Source of the DNA: Buchnera aphidicola (Chaetosiphella stipae setosa)
Lineage (GTDB): Bacteria; Pseudomonadota; Gammaproteobacteria; Enterobacterales; Enterobacteriaceae
NCBI RefSeq assembly: GCF_964059095.1
Contig: NZ_OZ060394.1
Span: forward strand, 224,583-267,264
DNA: 42,682 bases
Direction: 5' to 3'
The translations under genes and the position numbers were made by a program. The stretch's first letter is position 1, and each line of letters opens with the position of its first letter. Shown piece after piece: positions 28,335 to 38,720 of the stretch. The notes under the pieces are model-generated. The model saw nothing but the letters and a program-made list of their open reading frames with translations, ran no database searches and was not told the origin of the DNA.

Positions 28335-29954
28335 TTAACTTTCATCTTTTGTTTTATTTTTTTTTTTAGATTTCTTTAAAATAAAATACTTTTCGAAAGA
28401 CAAATATATAATTCTTTTTTTTCGATCAACATTTTGAACTAAAAAATTCATTTTTTTCTTAGTTTTCAAATTTTCAATTTGTTTTTTAATATCCATATTT
28501 TTAAAATGTGAAAACTTTACCATTGCAGAAATATTCTCTTTTACATTTATGATAACTTTTTCGTTTGAGTGAATTTTTTTAATCAAACCTTGGATCACAG
28601 ATCCTTTTTTATATTTTTTTATAAATATTTTTAATGGATCTTCAAACAAATGTTTAATACTTAAAGAAACTCTTTCTCTTTCTGCGTCAACTTGAAGAAC
28701 AACTGCAGAAATTTTTTCTCCTTTTTTATATTTTTTAACTAATTCTTCTCCAGAAGTATTCCAATCTATATCAGATAAATGAATTAATCCGTCAATCCCT
28801 TCTTTTAATCCTACAAAGATTCCAAAATCAGTAATAGATTTTATTACTCCATCTACTTTTGTTCCTTTTTTATGAATTTCTGCAAATTTTTTCCATGGAT
28901 TTATAGTACATTGTTTTAAACCTAAAGAAATTCTTCTTCTTTCTTCATCAATTTCTAAAATCATTACTTCTATAATATCATTTAATTTGACAACTTTAGA
29001 AGGATGAACATTTTTATTCGTCCAATTCATTTCAGAAACATGAACCAAGCCTTCAATTCCTTCTTCAATTTCAACAAAACATCCATAATCTGTTAAATTA
29101 GTAATTTTACCAGTCACCTTAGATTTTTCTGGATATTTTTGAGATATATTTATCCATGGGTCTTGACTTAATTGTTTTAATCCTAAAGAAACTCTCATTT
29201 TTTCTTTATCAAATTTTAAAATTTTAACAATAATTTCTTCTCCAAGACTCACAATTTCACTAGGATGTTTGACTCGTTTCCATGCCATATCTGTAATATG
29301 TAATAATCCGTCTACTCCACCTAAATCAATAAAAGCCCCATAATCTGTTAAATTCTTTACAATTCCAGGAAGCTCTAATCCTTCTTGAATGTTACTTAAT
29401 AATTTATTTCTTTCTACACTGTTTTCAGATTCAATAACTGCTTTTCGAGAAACAACAACATTATTTCTTTTTTTATCTAATTTAATAACTTTAAATTCTA
29501 TTTTTTTTCCTTCTAAATGTGATGCATCTCGTATAGGTCTAATATCAACTAATGATCCAGGTAAAAAAGCTCGAATATCATTCAATTCGACTGTAAATCC
29601 ACCTTTAACTTTTCCATTAATTATTCCTGTAATATTAGTAGATTCTTCATGTATTTTTTCTAAAACTAACCATGATTGATGTCTTTTTGCTTTTTCTCGT
29701 GATAAAATTGTTTCACCAAAACCATCTTCTACAGAATCTAAAGAAACTTCAATTTTGTCTCCTATTTTAATTTCCAATATTCCTTGAGAATTTTTAAATT
29801 GTTCAATCGGTATTTTGGACTCAGATTTTAATCCAGAATCTACTAATACATTTTCTTTATTTATTTTTATTATCTTTCCTGTAATTATTGATCCTGGTTT
29901 AGTTTTTATTTTTTTTAATGAATCTTGAAACAGTTTGGAAAAAGATTCTTTCAT
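28335..29954 (-). CDS. rpsA: 30S ribosomal protein S1
   Basis: Six-repeat S1-domain protein that holds mRNA on the 30S subunit. I start it at the ATG at 29954 (539 residues; E. coli 557), because [20 protein letters not shown] aligns directly with the E. coli N-terminus. A longer in-frame ORF reaches an ATG at 30044, adding 30 unrelated residues immediately after the cmk stop. S1 repeats follow in order, with repeated [16 protein letters not shown] and GLLHITDM boxes in repeats 3-5 and the weaker repeat 6 at the lysine-rich C-terminus. The cmk-rpsA order is ancestral. Confidence 0.95.
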   Translation of the reverse strand: MKESFSKLFQDSLKKIKTKPGSIITGKIIKINKENVLVDSGLKSESKIPIEQFKNSQGILEIKIGDKIEVSLDSVEDGFGETILSREKAKRHQSWLVLEKIHEESTNITGIINGKVKGGFTVELNDIRAFLPGSLVDIRPIRDASHLEGKKIEFKVIKLDKKRNNVVVSRKAVIESENSVERNKLLSNIQEGLELPGIVKNLTDYGAFIDLGGVDGLLHITDMAWKRVKHPSEIVSLGEEIIVKILKFDKEKMRVSLGLKQLSQDPWINISQKYPEKSKVTGKITNLTDYGCFVEIEEGIEGLVHVSEMNWTNKNVHPSKVVKLNDIIEVMILEIDEERRRISLGLKQCTINPWKKFAEIHKKGTKVDGVIKSITDFGIFVGLKEGIDGLIHLSDIDWNTSGEELVKKYKKGEKISAVVLQVDAERERVSLSIKHLFEDPLKIFIKKYKKGSVIQGLIKKIHSNEKVIINVKENISAMVKFSHFKNMDIKKQIENLKTKKKMNFLVQNVDRKKRIIYLSFEKYFILKKSKKKNKTKDES

Positions 29955-30045
29955 ATGCTTTATTCTTTTTTTTTTAAGAAGTTGATAACTTATTTCAACA
30001 TCAATGTTGTTAAAGTTGTTAAATTTTTTCTTAATTACATCCATT

Positions 30046-30738
30046 TTAAAGAATTTTTGGTTTATTTAATAATTTTTTATACACTATATCCATAGATTTT
30101 TCTAAAGTTTTTTGAAAGCTCATAGAAGTAGAATCAATAATTATAGCATCTTTTGCTGGAAATAAAGGACAAAGTATACGATTTTTATCTCTATTATCTC
30201 TATCTTTAATATTATTAATAATTGTTTTTTTTGAAATACAAAATCCTCTAGATTTTAAATCTAATTTTCTTCTTTTTGCTCTTTCTAATAAATTTTTTTT
30301 TAGAAATATTTTTACAACAGCATCTGGAAAAACTTTTGTTCCCATATCTCTTCCGTTTGTTACCAATCCTGGAAATTTTCTGAACTTTCTTTGTTTATAT
30401 AAAAGCCAATGTCTGATATATGGAAAAACTGCAATTTTTGATGCTATTATAGAAATTTTTTCAGAATGAATTTCATTAGAAATATCTTTATTTTGAAAAA
30501 AAACTTTTATGCAACGATGTGTATTTTTGAAATTAAAAATTATATCAGGTAATAAAGAAGTTATTTTTTTCTCTTTTAGAGATAAATTATATTTCACAAT
30601 ATAGTAAGCAATTATCCTATACATATATCCTGATTCTAAAAAATTCCAATTTAATTTTCTAGATATAGCATAGGATAAAGTGCTTTTTCCTACACCGCTT
30701 GCACCATCAATAGTAATTACAGGATATTTATTAATCAT
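30046..30738 (-). CDS. cmk: Cytidylate kinase
   Basis: Phosphorylates CMP and dCMP with ATP. 230 residues (E. coli 227). P-loop GASGVGKST (10-18 region), the nucleoside-binding LESGYMYR (E. coli LDSGAIYR), [12 protein letters not shown], and the CMP-kinase signature RDNRDKNR with the key Arg-Asp and final Arg kept. It lies between aroA and rpsA, as in enterobacteria. Since pyrF makes UMP, cmk completes the path toward CDP and dCDP recycling. No ribosome site beyond AAAAGAAA is visible. Confidence 0.96.
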   Translation of the reverse strand: MINKYPVITIDGASGVGKSTLSYAISRKLNWNFLESGYMYRIIAYYIVKYNLSLKEKKITSLLPDIIFNFKNTHRCIKVFFQNKDISNEIHSEKISIIASKIAVFPYIRHWLLYKQRKFRKFPGLVTNGRDMGTKVFPDAVVKIFLKKNLLERAKRRKLDLKSRGFCISKKTIINNIKDRDNRDKNRILCPLFPAKDAIIIDSTSMSFQKTLEKSMDIVYKKLLNKPKIL

Positions 30739-30777
30739 AAATTTTTTTCTTTTAAAAAAATATTTATATATATATTA

Positions 30778-32064
30778 CTATTTATATTTACATATAGAGA
30801 AAAATTTTGAAAAATAATCAGGAAATGTTTTATTAATGCATTCAGAATTTATTAAAGTTATCGGAATTCCAGATAAAGAAATTAATGAAAAACACATAGC
30901 AATACGATGATCATTATATGTGCAAATTTCTGATTGTTTAAAAAATTTCGGAGGACAAATTTGCAAATAATCTCTTCCCTCTTTTACTATTGCTCCTATT
31001 TTTTTTAGTTCAGTTGCCATTGCATGAAGTCTATCAGTTTCTTTTACACGCCAATTATATATATTTCTAATAGTTGTTATTCCATCAGCAAAAAGAGCAG
31101 TAATAGCAATTGTCATTGCTGCATCTGGAATATCATTCAGATCCATATCAATACTTATTAATTTATTTCTTTTACAAATAATTTGATTTTCTTTAAAAGA
31201 AATTTTTGCACCCATTTTTTTTAAAATTTTACCAAATTTTATATCTCCTTGTATGCTATTTTTTCCTACACCAAAAACACGTACTTTTCCACCTTTAATA
31301 GCTGCTGCAGATAAAAAATAAGAAGCAGATGAAGCGTCGCTTTCTATATAATAATTTATCGGAGAAATATAATTTTGATTATTAGAAATATAAAATATTT
31401 TATATTTATAATTTTTAACATTAATTCCAAATGATTTCATCATTTTTATAGTAATATTTACATATGGTTTTGATACTAATTCTCCTTTAATGACTATTTT
31501 TGTATTTAAAGATGCATAAGGAGATGCAATTAACAAAGCAGTAAGAAATTGACTAGATATACTTCCATTCAAAATTATTTTACCACCAATAAAACCACCA
31601 TTAGTTAATACAGGAAGAAATCCTATTTTTTTTAAATATTTTATTTTTGCTTTACCTTGAATTAATGCATTAAATAAATGTTTAATAGGTCTTTCTTGCA
31701 TTCTTTTATCACCTGTTATAATAACATTATTGTTTTTTATAGATAAAACAGATAATAATGAACGTACAGCAGTTCCTGCGTTTCCTAAATATAAAGTTGT
31801 ATTTTTATTTTTTGGAAATTCTCTTCCTTGCCCGTGAATATAACAAGAATTATTTTTATGTGAATAAATATATTTAATACCTAAAATCTTTAAAGCACTT
31901 AACATATATTGTACATCATCGCTATATAATACATTTTGAAGACAAGTGATTCCATTTGATAAAGCAGCTAATAATAATGCTCGATTAGTAATACTTTTAG
32001 AACCTGGAAGTAATATGTCTCCTTCTATCTTATAAGGAGAATTTAATAACATTTTTGTTCGCAT
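30778..32064 (-). CDS. aroA: EPSP synthase (3-phosphoshikimate 1-carboxyvinyltransferase)
   Basis: Sixth step of the shikimate pathway, joining PEP to shikimate 3-phosphate; its product leads to chorismate and so to the tryptophan made by trpDCBA. From the ATG at 32064 there are 428 residues (E. coli 427). An ATG at 32079 would add five residues, but homology begins at the later one. LPGSKSITNRALLLAAL, QFLTALL, IPDAAMT, VKETDRL and YNDHRIAMCFSL are intact. The PEP-site loop reads LGNAGTAVRSL, with Ser where E. coli has Pro101 (codon 31761-31759), a substitution known to lower glyphosate sensitivity in Salmonella AroA. Confidence 0.97.
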   Translation of the reverse strand: MRTKMLLNSPYKIEGDILLPGSKSITNRALLLAALSNGITCLQNVLYSDDVQYMLSALKILGIKYIYSHKNNSCYIHGQGREFPKNKNTTLYLGNAGTAVRSLLSVLSIKNNNVIITGDKRMQERPIKHLFNALIQGKAKIKYLKKIGFLPVLTNGGFIGGKIILNGSISSQFLTALLIASPYASLNTKIVIKGELVSKPYVNITIKMMKSFGINVKNYKYKIFYISNNQNYISPINYYIESDASSASYFLSAAAIKGGKVRVFGVGKNSIQGDIKFGKILKKMGAKISFKENQIICKRNKLISIDMDLNDIPDAAMTIAITALFADGITTIRNIYNWRVKETDRLHAMATELKKIGAIVKEGRDYLQICPPKFFKQSEICTYNDHRIAMCFSLISLSGIPITLINSECINKTFPDYFSKFFSICKYK

Positions 32065-32113
32065 AAAATAATAAACCATTTAATATATAAAGAAATTTTT
32101 ATATAAATTAATA

Positions 32114-33199
32114 TTAAAAATTTTTTTTTTCAAAATTTGACATAAATTTAATTAATTTTTTTATCCCTTTTATTGGCATTGCATTGTAAATAGATGCTCG
32201 CATTCCTCCAAAAACTTTATGGTTTTTTAAAGCATATAAATTATTAATTTGAGATTGTTTTAAAAATAAATTATTTAATTTTTCGTTTCTTAATTGAAAA
32301 ATAACATTCATACATGATCTATTATTTTTGTGTATATTATTTTTATAAAGTTTACTTTTATCAATAAATTTATATAAAATTTTAGCTTTCTTAATATTTC
32401 TTTTTTCAATTTCTTTTATACCTCCAATTTTTTTTAACCATTTAAATACTAAACTCGACAAATACCAAGAGAAATTTACTGGAGTATTAAAAAGAGAATT
32501 ATTTTTTAAAGCAATATTATAATCTAATATAGATGGTGTTAAAGAATTATTATTTTGAATAAGTTTTTTTTTAAGAATTACAATTGTAATACCTGAAGTT
32601 CCTATATTTTTTTGAGCACTTGCATAAATTAAAGAATATTTTTTAATATTTATTTTACGTGATAGTAGAGTTGAAGAAAAATCTCCAACTATCTTTTTAT
32701 TTTTAAAATTTGGTTCTTCATAAATAGATAAACCTTCAATTGTTTCATTAGGACAATAATGTATATAATCTGATTGATTATCTATTACCCATTTTTTCAT
32801 CGGTAAAATAATTTTTTTTCTTTTTTTAGTAGAAATAACGTCTACTATATTAGTAGTACAATATTTTCGTGCTTCTTGAGCTGCTTGTCTTGACCAATAT
32901 CCACTGTCAATATAATCAACTATTTTATTTTTTTTTGTTAAATTCATAGGTACAGCTGCAAATTGACCTCTTGCTCCACCGTGAAAAAAAAGTATTGTAT
33001 AATTTTTTGGTATTTTTAAAAGAGTTCTTAAATCTTGTTTAGATTTTTTTATTAAATTCAAAAATTCTTCACTTCGATGACTAATTTCTAAAACAGATGA
33101 TCCTAAATTACACCAATTTTTAAATTCTTTATGAGCTTTTCTTATAACTTCTTTTGGAAGCATAGAAGGCCCAGCACTAAAATTATAAATACATGTCAT
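32114..33199 (-). CDS. serC: Phosphoserine aminotransferase
   Basis: PLP transaminase making O-phosphoserine from 3-phosphohydroxypyruvate, and acting in pyridoxine synthesis in E. coli. 361 residues (E. coli 362). Start FSAGPSMLP, substrate arginine in SHRSEEF (40-46), FFHGGARGQF, and PLP lysine Lys197 in YASAQKNIG. It sits upstream of aroA with a 49-base gap, the conserved serC-aroA operon. Its product supports serine for TrpB and for GlyA. Confidence 0.97.
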   Translation of the reverse strand: MTCIYNFSAGPSMLPKEVIRKAHKEFKNWCNLGSSVLEISHRSEEFLNLIKKSKQDLRTLLKIPKNYTILFFHGGARGQFAAVPMNLTKKNKIVDYIDSGYWSRQAAQEARKYCTTNIVDVISTKKRKKIILPMKKWVIDNQSDYIHYCPNETIEGLSIYEEPNFKNKKIVGDFSSTLLSRKINIKKYSLIYASAQKNIGTSGITIVILKKKLIQNNNSLTPSILDYNIALKNNSLFNTPVNFSWYLSSLVFKWLKKIGGIKEIEKRNIKKAKILYKFIDKSKLYKNNIHKNNRSCMNVIFQLRNEKLNNLFLKQSQINNLYALKNHKVFGGMRASIYNAMPIKGIKKLIKFMSNFEKKNF

Positions 33200-33272
33200 A
33201 AATTACACCGTTTCTTAAAAAATTTAAGACAAAAATTATATTCTTCTAAAAAATTTTATTGTAATTAATAGT

Positions 33273-34562
33273 TTATTTAATAAATTTTAACCCGTTCATA
33301 TAATTGCGTAAAATTTTTGGCACTTTAATAGATCCATCTTGGAGCTGATAATTTTCAAGTATAGAAGCTAATGTTCTTCCAATAGCTAAAGCTGATCCAT
33401 TTAATGTATGAACATAAACATTTTTATTTTTTAAAACATCAAAATATCTTGATTTTATTCTTCGCGCTTGAAAATCAAGTGTATTAGAACAAGAAGAAAT
33501 TTCACGATAAGAATTTTGCGATGGAAACCATACTTCTAAATCATATGTTTTTGCTGATGAAAAGCTTGTTTTACCAGTACATAAAAGAACTTTCCTATAC
33601 GGAAGTTTTAAAAGTTGTAAAACTTTTTCTGCATGCAGAGTAATATCTTCTAATGCTTGGTAAGAATTTTTTGGAAGTACAATTTGCACTAATTCAACTT
33701 TATCAAATTGATGTAAACGAATTAATCCTTTAAAATCTTTTCCATATGAAGTGGATTCTGATCTAAAACAAGGAGTGTTAGCAACAAATTTATATGGAAA
33801 TTTTGATGTTTGTAAAATTTTATTTTGTACTAAATTTATTAACGGAACTTCAGCTGTAGGAATTAAAAAATAGTTATTCTTTTTAGAAGAATCTTTTGAA
33901 GAATTAATACTAAATAAATCTGAACTAAATTTCGGAAGTTGTCCAGTTCCATATAAACTATTTTTATGAACTATATAAGGAACATAAATTTCTTTATATT
34001 TATGTATATTAATATGCAAATCCAACATAAATTGACTTAATACTCGATAGAGTTTTGCAATTTTTTTTTTCATAATTACAAAATTTGTTCCTGAAATTTT
34101 TGCAGATGTTTCCCAATCAAAACAATTAATTTTATTTCCTAATTCTATGTGATTTTTTATTACAAAATCCATTTTTTTTTTCTTTCCCCAAGAATATATT
34201 ACTTTATTTTGAGTTTTTTTTCTTCCAAAAGGTACATCTTCTAAAGTGATATTTGGGATATCAAGAGAAAAAAAATACATTTTTTTCTGAATTTTTTTTA
34301 ATTTTTTGTGATATTTTTTAATTTTTAAACTTAGTTGACAACATTCTTTTTTTAAATTTTGTTCATCTATATTTAATTTTTTTTTTCCAATTAATTTAGA
34401 TAACTTTTTTTGAATTGATCGAAAATTTTCCGTTTTTATTTGTATTTTTTTTCTTTTTTTTTCTAATTTTTCAAATTTTTCAATATTTAATTGAAATCCT
34501 TTTTTTAACAATTTTAATGAAAGATTTTTAATATCTTTTTTGAGTAATTTTGGATTTATCAT
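33273..34562 (-). CDS. serS: Seryl-tRNA synthetase
   Basis: Class II synthetase for tRNA-Ser. The chosen ATG at 34562 gives 429 residues (E. coli 430) and begins MINPKLLKKDIKN, aligning with MLDPNLLRN. An upstream in-frame TTG at 34577 is unnecessary. The first 110 residues are a highly charged antiparallel coiled coil that contacts the tRNA extra arm. Motif 2 is PCFRSEST followed by GLIRLHQFDKVE, and motif 3 is LNGSALAIGRTLASILENYQ. It is the first gene of the minus-strand run serS-serC-aroA-cmk-rpsA-tpiA. Confidence 0.97.
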   Translation of the reverse strand: MINPKLLKKDIKNLSLKLLKKGFQLNIEKFEKLEKKRKKIQIKTENFRSIQKKLSKLIGKKKLNIDEQNLKKECCQLSLKIKKYHKKLKKIQKKMYFFSLDIPNITLEDVPFGRKKTQNKVIYSWGKKKKMDFVIKNHIELGNKINCFDWETSAKISGTNFVIMKKKIAKLYRVLSQFMLDLHINIHKYKEIYVPYIVHKNSLYGTGQLPKFSSDLFSINSSKDSSKKNNYFLIPTAEVPLINLVQNKILQTSKFPYKFVANTPCFRSESTSYGKDFKGLIRLHQFDKVELVQIVLPKNSYQALEDITLHAEKVLQLLKLPYRKVLLCTGKTSFSSAKTYDLEVWFPSQNSYREISSCSNTLDFQARRIKSRYFDVLKNKNVYVHTLNGSALAIGRTLASILENYQLQDGSIKVPKILRNYMNGLKFIK

Positions 34563-34754
34563 ATTTATTTTGCACAAAAATTATTTTTTTTTAAAATATT
34601 ATTTTTATTTTTTTTGAAAGTATTTGTATAAATATATTTCATAATATTTTATAAATAAAATATTAAATATCTTTATATGTATTAATTTAATCAATTATAT
34701 TATACTATAATTTAAAAAAATATATATTAATATAAAAAATTAGAATTTCAAATA

Positions 34755-35723
34755 ATGTACAAAAAAAATAAAAAAAAATATATATATAAAAAAATTATTA
34801 TTTTAGGTTCCGGTCCAGCAGGATACACTGCAGGAATATATTTGTCACGTGCTAATCTTAATCCAACAATTATTACTGGAAATAATCCAGGTGGTCAATT
34901 AATGAATACAAATATAATTGAAAATTGGCCTGGAGATTATAAAACTTTAACTGGAAAAAATTTTATTCATCGATTAAAAAAACATGCATTAAAATTTCAT
35001 ACAGAAATAATTCATGATCATATCATTAATATTAAGTTAAAAAAAAAACCATTTAAACTAATTGGCGAGAATAAAATATATCACACAGATGCAATTATTA
35101 TTGCAACAGGATCAACACCAAAATATTTAGGATTAAAATCTGAATCTTTATTTCTTGGAAAAGGTGTATCTACTTGTGCTATTTGTGATGGTTTTTTTTA
35201 TAAGGGAAAAGATATTGCTGTTGTTGGAGGAGGAAATACTGCTTTAGAAGAATGTTTATATTTATCTAATATTGTTAAAAAAATACATTTAATACATAGA
35301 AGAGAAAAATTTACAGCAGAGAACATTTTAGTTCAAAAAATATACAAAAAAATTTCTGAAAAAAAAATTATTTTTCATAAAAATTCTGTCATAAAAAAAA
35401 TAATAGGTAATAAAGAAAAAATGCAATCTATAAAAATAGATTCATTAAATGATCATACATATACAATTAAAGTTTCTGGATTATTTTTAGCGATAGGAAA
35501 TACTCCTAATACAAAAATATTTTCAAAAAAAATAAATATGAAAGATGGATATATTACATTAAAAAATTCAAAAAAGTATTCTTTACAAACTAATATTCCT
35601 GGAATTTTTGCCGCAGGAGATATTATATACAATTCATATAAACAAGCTGTTGTTGCTGCTTCTAGTGGCTGTATTGCTTCTCTTGAAGCGGAAAAATATT
35701 TAGAATCATTAAAAAAAATGTAA
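34755..35723 (+). CDS. trxB: Thioredoxin reductase
   Basis: FAD/NADPH enzyme reducing thioredoxin. 322 residues (E. coli 321). FAD motif ILGSGPAGYTAG (16-27), redox-active Cys141 and Cys144 in STCAICDGFF, NADPH motif VVGGGNTALEE, and the second FAD motif GIFAAGDI. The extreme N-terminus is a lysine/tyrosine-rich variant coded by A8 and A9 tracts close to the start codon. infA begins 50 bases after the stop. Confidence 0.97.
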   Translation: MYKKNKKKYIYKKIIILGSGPAGYTAGIYLSRANLNPTIITGNNPGGQLMNTNIIENWPGDYKTLTGKNFIHRLKKHALKFHTEIIHDHIINIKLKKKPFKLIGENKIYHTDAIIIATGSTPKYLGLKSESLFLGKGVSTCAICDGFFYKGKDIAVVGGGNTALEECLYLSNIVKKIHLIHRREKFTAENILVQKIYKKISEKKIIFHKNSVIKKIIGNKEKMQSIKIDSLNDHTYTIKVSGLFLAIGNTPNTKIFSKKINMKDGYITLKNSKKYSLQTNIPGIFAAGDIIYNSYKQAVVAASSGCIASLEAEKYLESLKKM

Positions 35724-35773
35724 AATATTAAAAAAGATAAAAAAATATTTAAAATAAGATATAGGCAAATACG

Positions 35774-35989
35774 ATGAAAGAAAAAAATATTGAAATGCAG
35801 GGAAAAGTTATAGATACATTGCCGAATACTATGTTTAGAGTAGAATTAGAAAATAAACATATTATTACTGCGCATATTTCTGGGAAAATGAGAAAAAATT
35901 ATATTAGAATCCTTACAGGAGATACAGTTACTGTTGAATTAACGCCTTATGATTTAACTAAAGGGAGAATTATTTTTCGTAGTCGATAA
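35774..35989 (+). CDS. infA: Translation initiation factor IF-1
   Basis: A 71-residue OB-fold protein binding the 30S A site (E. coli 72). Apart from the first few residues it is almost identical to E. coli, with [32 protein letters not shown] and [10 protein letters not shown]. This makes it one of the best conserved proteins here. AGG lies upstream of the ATG. It sits between trxB and aspS on the same strand. Confidence 0.97.
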   Translation: MKEKNIEMQGKVIDTLPNTMFRVELENKHIITAHISGKMRKNYIRILTGDTVTVELTPYDLTKGRIIFRSR

Positions 35990-36113
35990 ATTCTTTTAAA
36001 AAATATTATTATAATTTCTTATATTTTAAAAAATTTTTTAATTTATGAAAATTTATAAAATTAATTAAATAAATTTTGTGAAATTTTTTTCTAAAGTCTT
36101 TTAGGATTGTACT

Positions 36114-37820
36114 ATGCGAACTCATTATTGCGGAGACATTAACATCCAAGATATCTCTAAAAAATTAACTATTTGTGGATGGGTAAATAAAAAAAGAAAT
36201 ATTGGAAAAGTTTTATTTGTAGATGTTAGAGATAGAGAAGGAATAATTCAAGTAGTCTTTATTTCTAAAAATAATAAATTATTTCAATTAGCAGAAACAT
36301 TAAAAAAAGAATCTTGTATACAAGTTTTTGGAGAAGTTAAAAAACGTTCTTGTAAAAATATTAATCTAAAAATAAAAACAGGAGAAATAGAAATTTTTGC
36401 AATAAAATTAAAAATTTTTAATTATTCAAAAAAATTACCTTTTGACATTAATTGTTCAACATCTCAAAAAAATAGATTAAAGTTTCGATATTTAGATATC
36501 AGACAAACAAAAATTATTCATAACTTAAAAATAAGACATTTAATAGTAAAGAATATTATTAATTTTATGAATAAAAATAAATTTTGGAATATTGAAACAC
36601 CTTTTTTAACTCGATCAACTCCTGAAGGTGCAAGAGATTATTTAGTTCCTAGTCGTATTTATTTAAAAAAATTTTATGCTTTACCACAATCTCCACAATT
36701 ATTTAAACAATTATTAATGATATCTGGAATAGATCGATATTATCAAATTGTGAAATGTTTCCGTGATGAAGATTTACGAGCAAATAGACAACCAGAATTT
36801 ACTCAAATTGATATAGAAGCATCATTTTTTGATGAATCAAAAATATGTATGCTCACGGAAAAAATGATTAAAAATTTATGGTATCAAATAAAAAATTTTC
36901 AATTAAAAAAAATTCAAAAAATTTCTTTTTATGAATCTATGAAAAGATTTGGAACAGACAAACCTGATTTAAGGAATTCATTAGAATTAATAGATGTCCA
37001 TGATTTATTTCATCATGAATATATATTTAAAAATTTTGACATTAAAAAACATAGAATTATTACCTTAAAAATACCTAATGGAATTCAATTAAATTCAAAA
37101 AAAATTCGTTCATATATAAAAAAAGCAAAAACAAAAAACATTAAACATGTATTTATTATACAAATTAAGAAATTAAAAATTTTTGATTATTATACACAAA
37201 AAAATATCTTTCATAACACAAAAGAATATTCGATACAGAAAATAATAAAAAGGAATAAAATAAAAAAAGACGATTTAATGATAATAATATATGGATATAT
37301 TAAATCTATTAATAAAATTTGTGGAAAATTAAGAAATATTATTGCTGAAGATTCCAAAATAATCAATCCACTTGATTGGTCAGTTCTTTGGATAACAGAT
37401 TTTCCTTTATTTAAAAAAAATAAAAAAAATCTTTTTGAATCCATGCACCATCCTTTTACATCTCCTCTAAATGAAAATATAGAACAACTAATACAAAATC
37501 CTGAGAAAGCTTTATCAAAATCTTATGATATGATAATTAACGGTCAAGAAATAGGAGGGGGGTCGGTAAGAATCCATAATAAAAAAATGCAAGAAGTAAT
37601 TTTTAATATTATAGGTTTAAATAAAAAGACACAAAATGAAAAATTTGGATTTTTTTTAAGATCTTTAAAATATGGAACTCCTCCTCATGCAGGAATTGCA
37701 TTTGGATTAGATCGAATAACTATGTTATTAACTAATAGTGTAAACATTAGTGATGTAATCGCATTTCCTAAAACTACTTCTGCACGTTGTTTAACAACAG
37801 GAGCACCACATATTATTTAA
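36114..37820 (+). CDS. aspS: Aspartyl-tRNA synthetase
   Basis: Class IIb synthetase, 568 residues (E. coli 590). N-terminal OB anticodon domain (CGWVNKKRNIG, FVDVRDREG), then FRYLDIRQ, motif 1 with ETPFLTRSTPEGARDYLVPS, motif 2 FRDEDLRANRQPEFTQID, a reduced bacterial insert domain, and motif 3 GIAFGLDRI. A G6 tract at 37557-37562 encodes Gly-Gly in GGGSVRIH, striking in such AT-rich DNA. AGGA lies about 8 bases before the ATG. A weak ATTATTT/AAATAAT hairpin overlaps its stop codon. Confidence 0.97.
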   Translation: MRTHYCGDINIQDISKKLTICGWVNKKRNIGKVLFVDVRDREGIIQVVFISKNNKLFQLAETLKKESCIQVFGEVKKRSCKNINLKIKTGEIEIFAIKLKIFNYSKKLPFDINCSTSQKNRLKFRYLDIRQTKIIHNLKIRHLIVKNIINFMNKNKFWNIETPFLTRSTPEGARDYLVPSRIYLKKFYALPQSPQLFKQLLMISGIDRYYQIVKCFRDEDLRANRQPEFTQIDIEASFFDESKICMLTEKMIKNLWYQIKNFQLKKIQKISFYESMKRFGTDKPDLRNSLELIDVHDLFHHEYIFKNFDIKKHRIITLKIPNGIQLNSKKIRSYIKKAKTKNIKHVFIIQIKKLKIFDYYTQKNIFHNTKEYSIQKIIKRNKIKKDDLMIIIYGYIKSINKICGKLRNIIAEDSKIINPLDWSVLWITDFPLFKKNKKNLFESMHHPFTSPLNENIEQLIQNPEKALSKSYDMIINGQEIGGGSVRIHNKKMQEVIFNIIGLNKKTQNEKFGFFLRSLKYGTPPHAGIAFGLDRITMLLTNSVNISDVIAFPKTTSARCLTTGAPHII

Positions 37821-37889
37821 TAAATAATACAAAATTTTTAATTTAATCTTTTATTATTCAAACTTATTTTTTAATTTTTTTTAAAAAAA

Positions 37890-38681
37890 TCAATTTTTTG
37901 AACTTTTCAAAAATAAACTTAGTAAAAAAAATATTGATAAAAATAAAACAATGACTGGACTGATAAGAAAATCAAAATAAAATGAAATAAATAAACCAAA
38001 TGTGAATGCAAACAAACTAATTATAAAAGATATAATTACAGAATTCTCAGGAGATGAAGAAAATCTTTGAGAAATAGAAATGGGTATAATCAATAAAGAT
38101 GTCATTAATAATACACCAAAAAATTTCATTGCTAAACAAACAACAAAAGAAATAATAAACATTAATAAAAATCTCATAAAAAAAATATTTACTCCTTGTA
38201 TTTGAGCTAATTCTGAACTAATAGTAATTAATAAAAAATTTTCCCAAAAAATTTTTAACACAATTAAAATTGTACAACTTATTAAAAAAATTTTAAAGAC
38301 ATCATATATAAAAATATGAGAAAAATCTCCAAAAAAATAATGAGGAATATCTATTTTTTTATTTTTTGAAATACAATTTAAAAAAATAGAACCTAAAGAT
38401 AGAGAAATATTTGTTAATATATTAATTGTAGCATCAATTTTTATATAAGAATATTTTTCTATTAAAAGAATCAATAACAAAAAAATGAATATTAAAAAAA
38501 AATTTATATAAAAATAATCTATATTTATCATGTAACTAAGAGATATACCTAAAATAGATGCATGAGATAAAGAATCCCCTAAAAAAGACATTCTTTTCCA
38601 AACTATTAAAGATCCTATCGGGCTAGTTAAACAAATCATAAAAACTCCAATAATCCATGCAAAAAATAAATTTTCATTCAT
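37890..38681 (-). CDS. znuB: Zinc ABC transporter permease ZnuB
   Basis: Inner-membrane permease of the high-affinity zinc importer, 263 residues (E. coli 261). I count about seven to eight hydrophobic segments. SPIGSLIVWKRMSFLGDSLSHASILG near the N-terminus and the cytoplasmic coupling region LAQIQGVN match the family. AAGGTG precedes the ATG, and znuC ends 39 bases upstream. The periplasmic binding protein ZnuA is not next to it, so either it is elsewhere or the transporter works with a different partner. Confidence 0.94.
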   Translation of the reverse strand: MNENLFFAWIIGVFMICLTSPIGSLIVWKRMSFLGDSLSHASILGISLSYMINIDYFYINFFLIFIFLLLILLIEKYSYIKIDATINILTNISLSLGSIFLNCISKNKKIDIPHYFFGDFSHIFIYDVFKIFLISCTILIVLKIFWENFLLITISSELAQIQGVNIFFMRFLLMFIISFVVCLAMKFFGVLLMTSLLIIPISISQRFSSSPENSVIISFIISLFAFTFGLFISFYFDFLISPVIVLFLSIFFLLSLFLKSSKN

Positions 38682-38720
38682 AAAAATTTACACCTTATAA
38701 TGAGTTTTCATGAAAATATT

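Noticed and set aside
29389-29679. Plus-strand open frame opposite rpsA
   Set aside because: Antisense to conserved S1 repeats, serine/phenylalanine-rich, no recognisable domain.
34563-34577. TTG start extending serS by five residues
   Set aside because: The ATG at 34562 aligns with the E. coli start and there is no ribosome site favouring the TTG.
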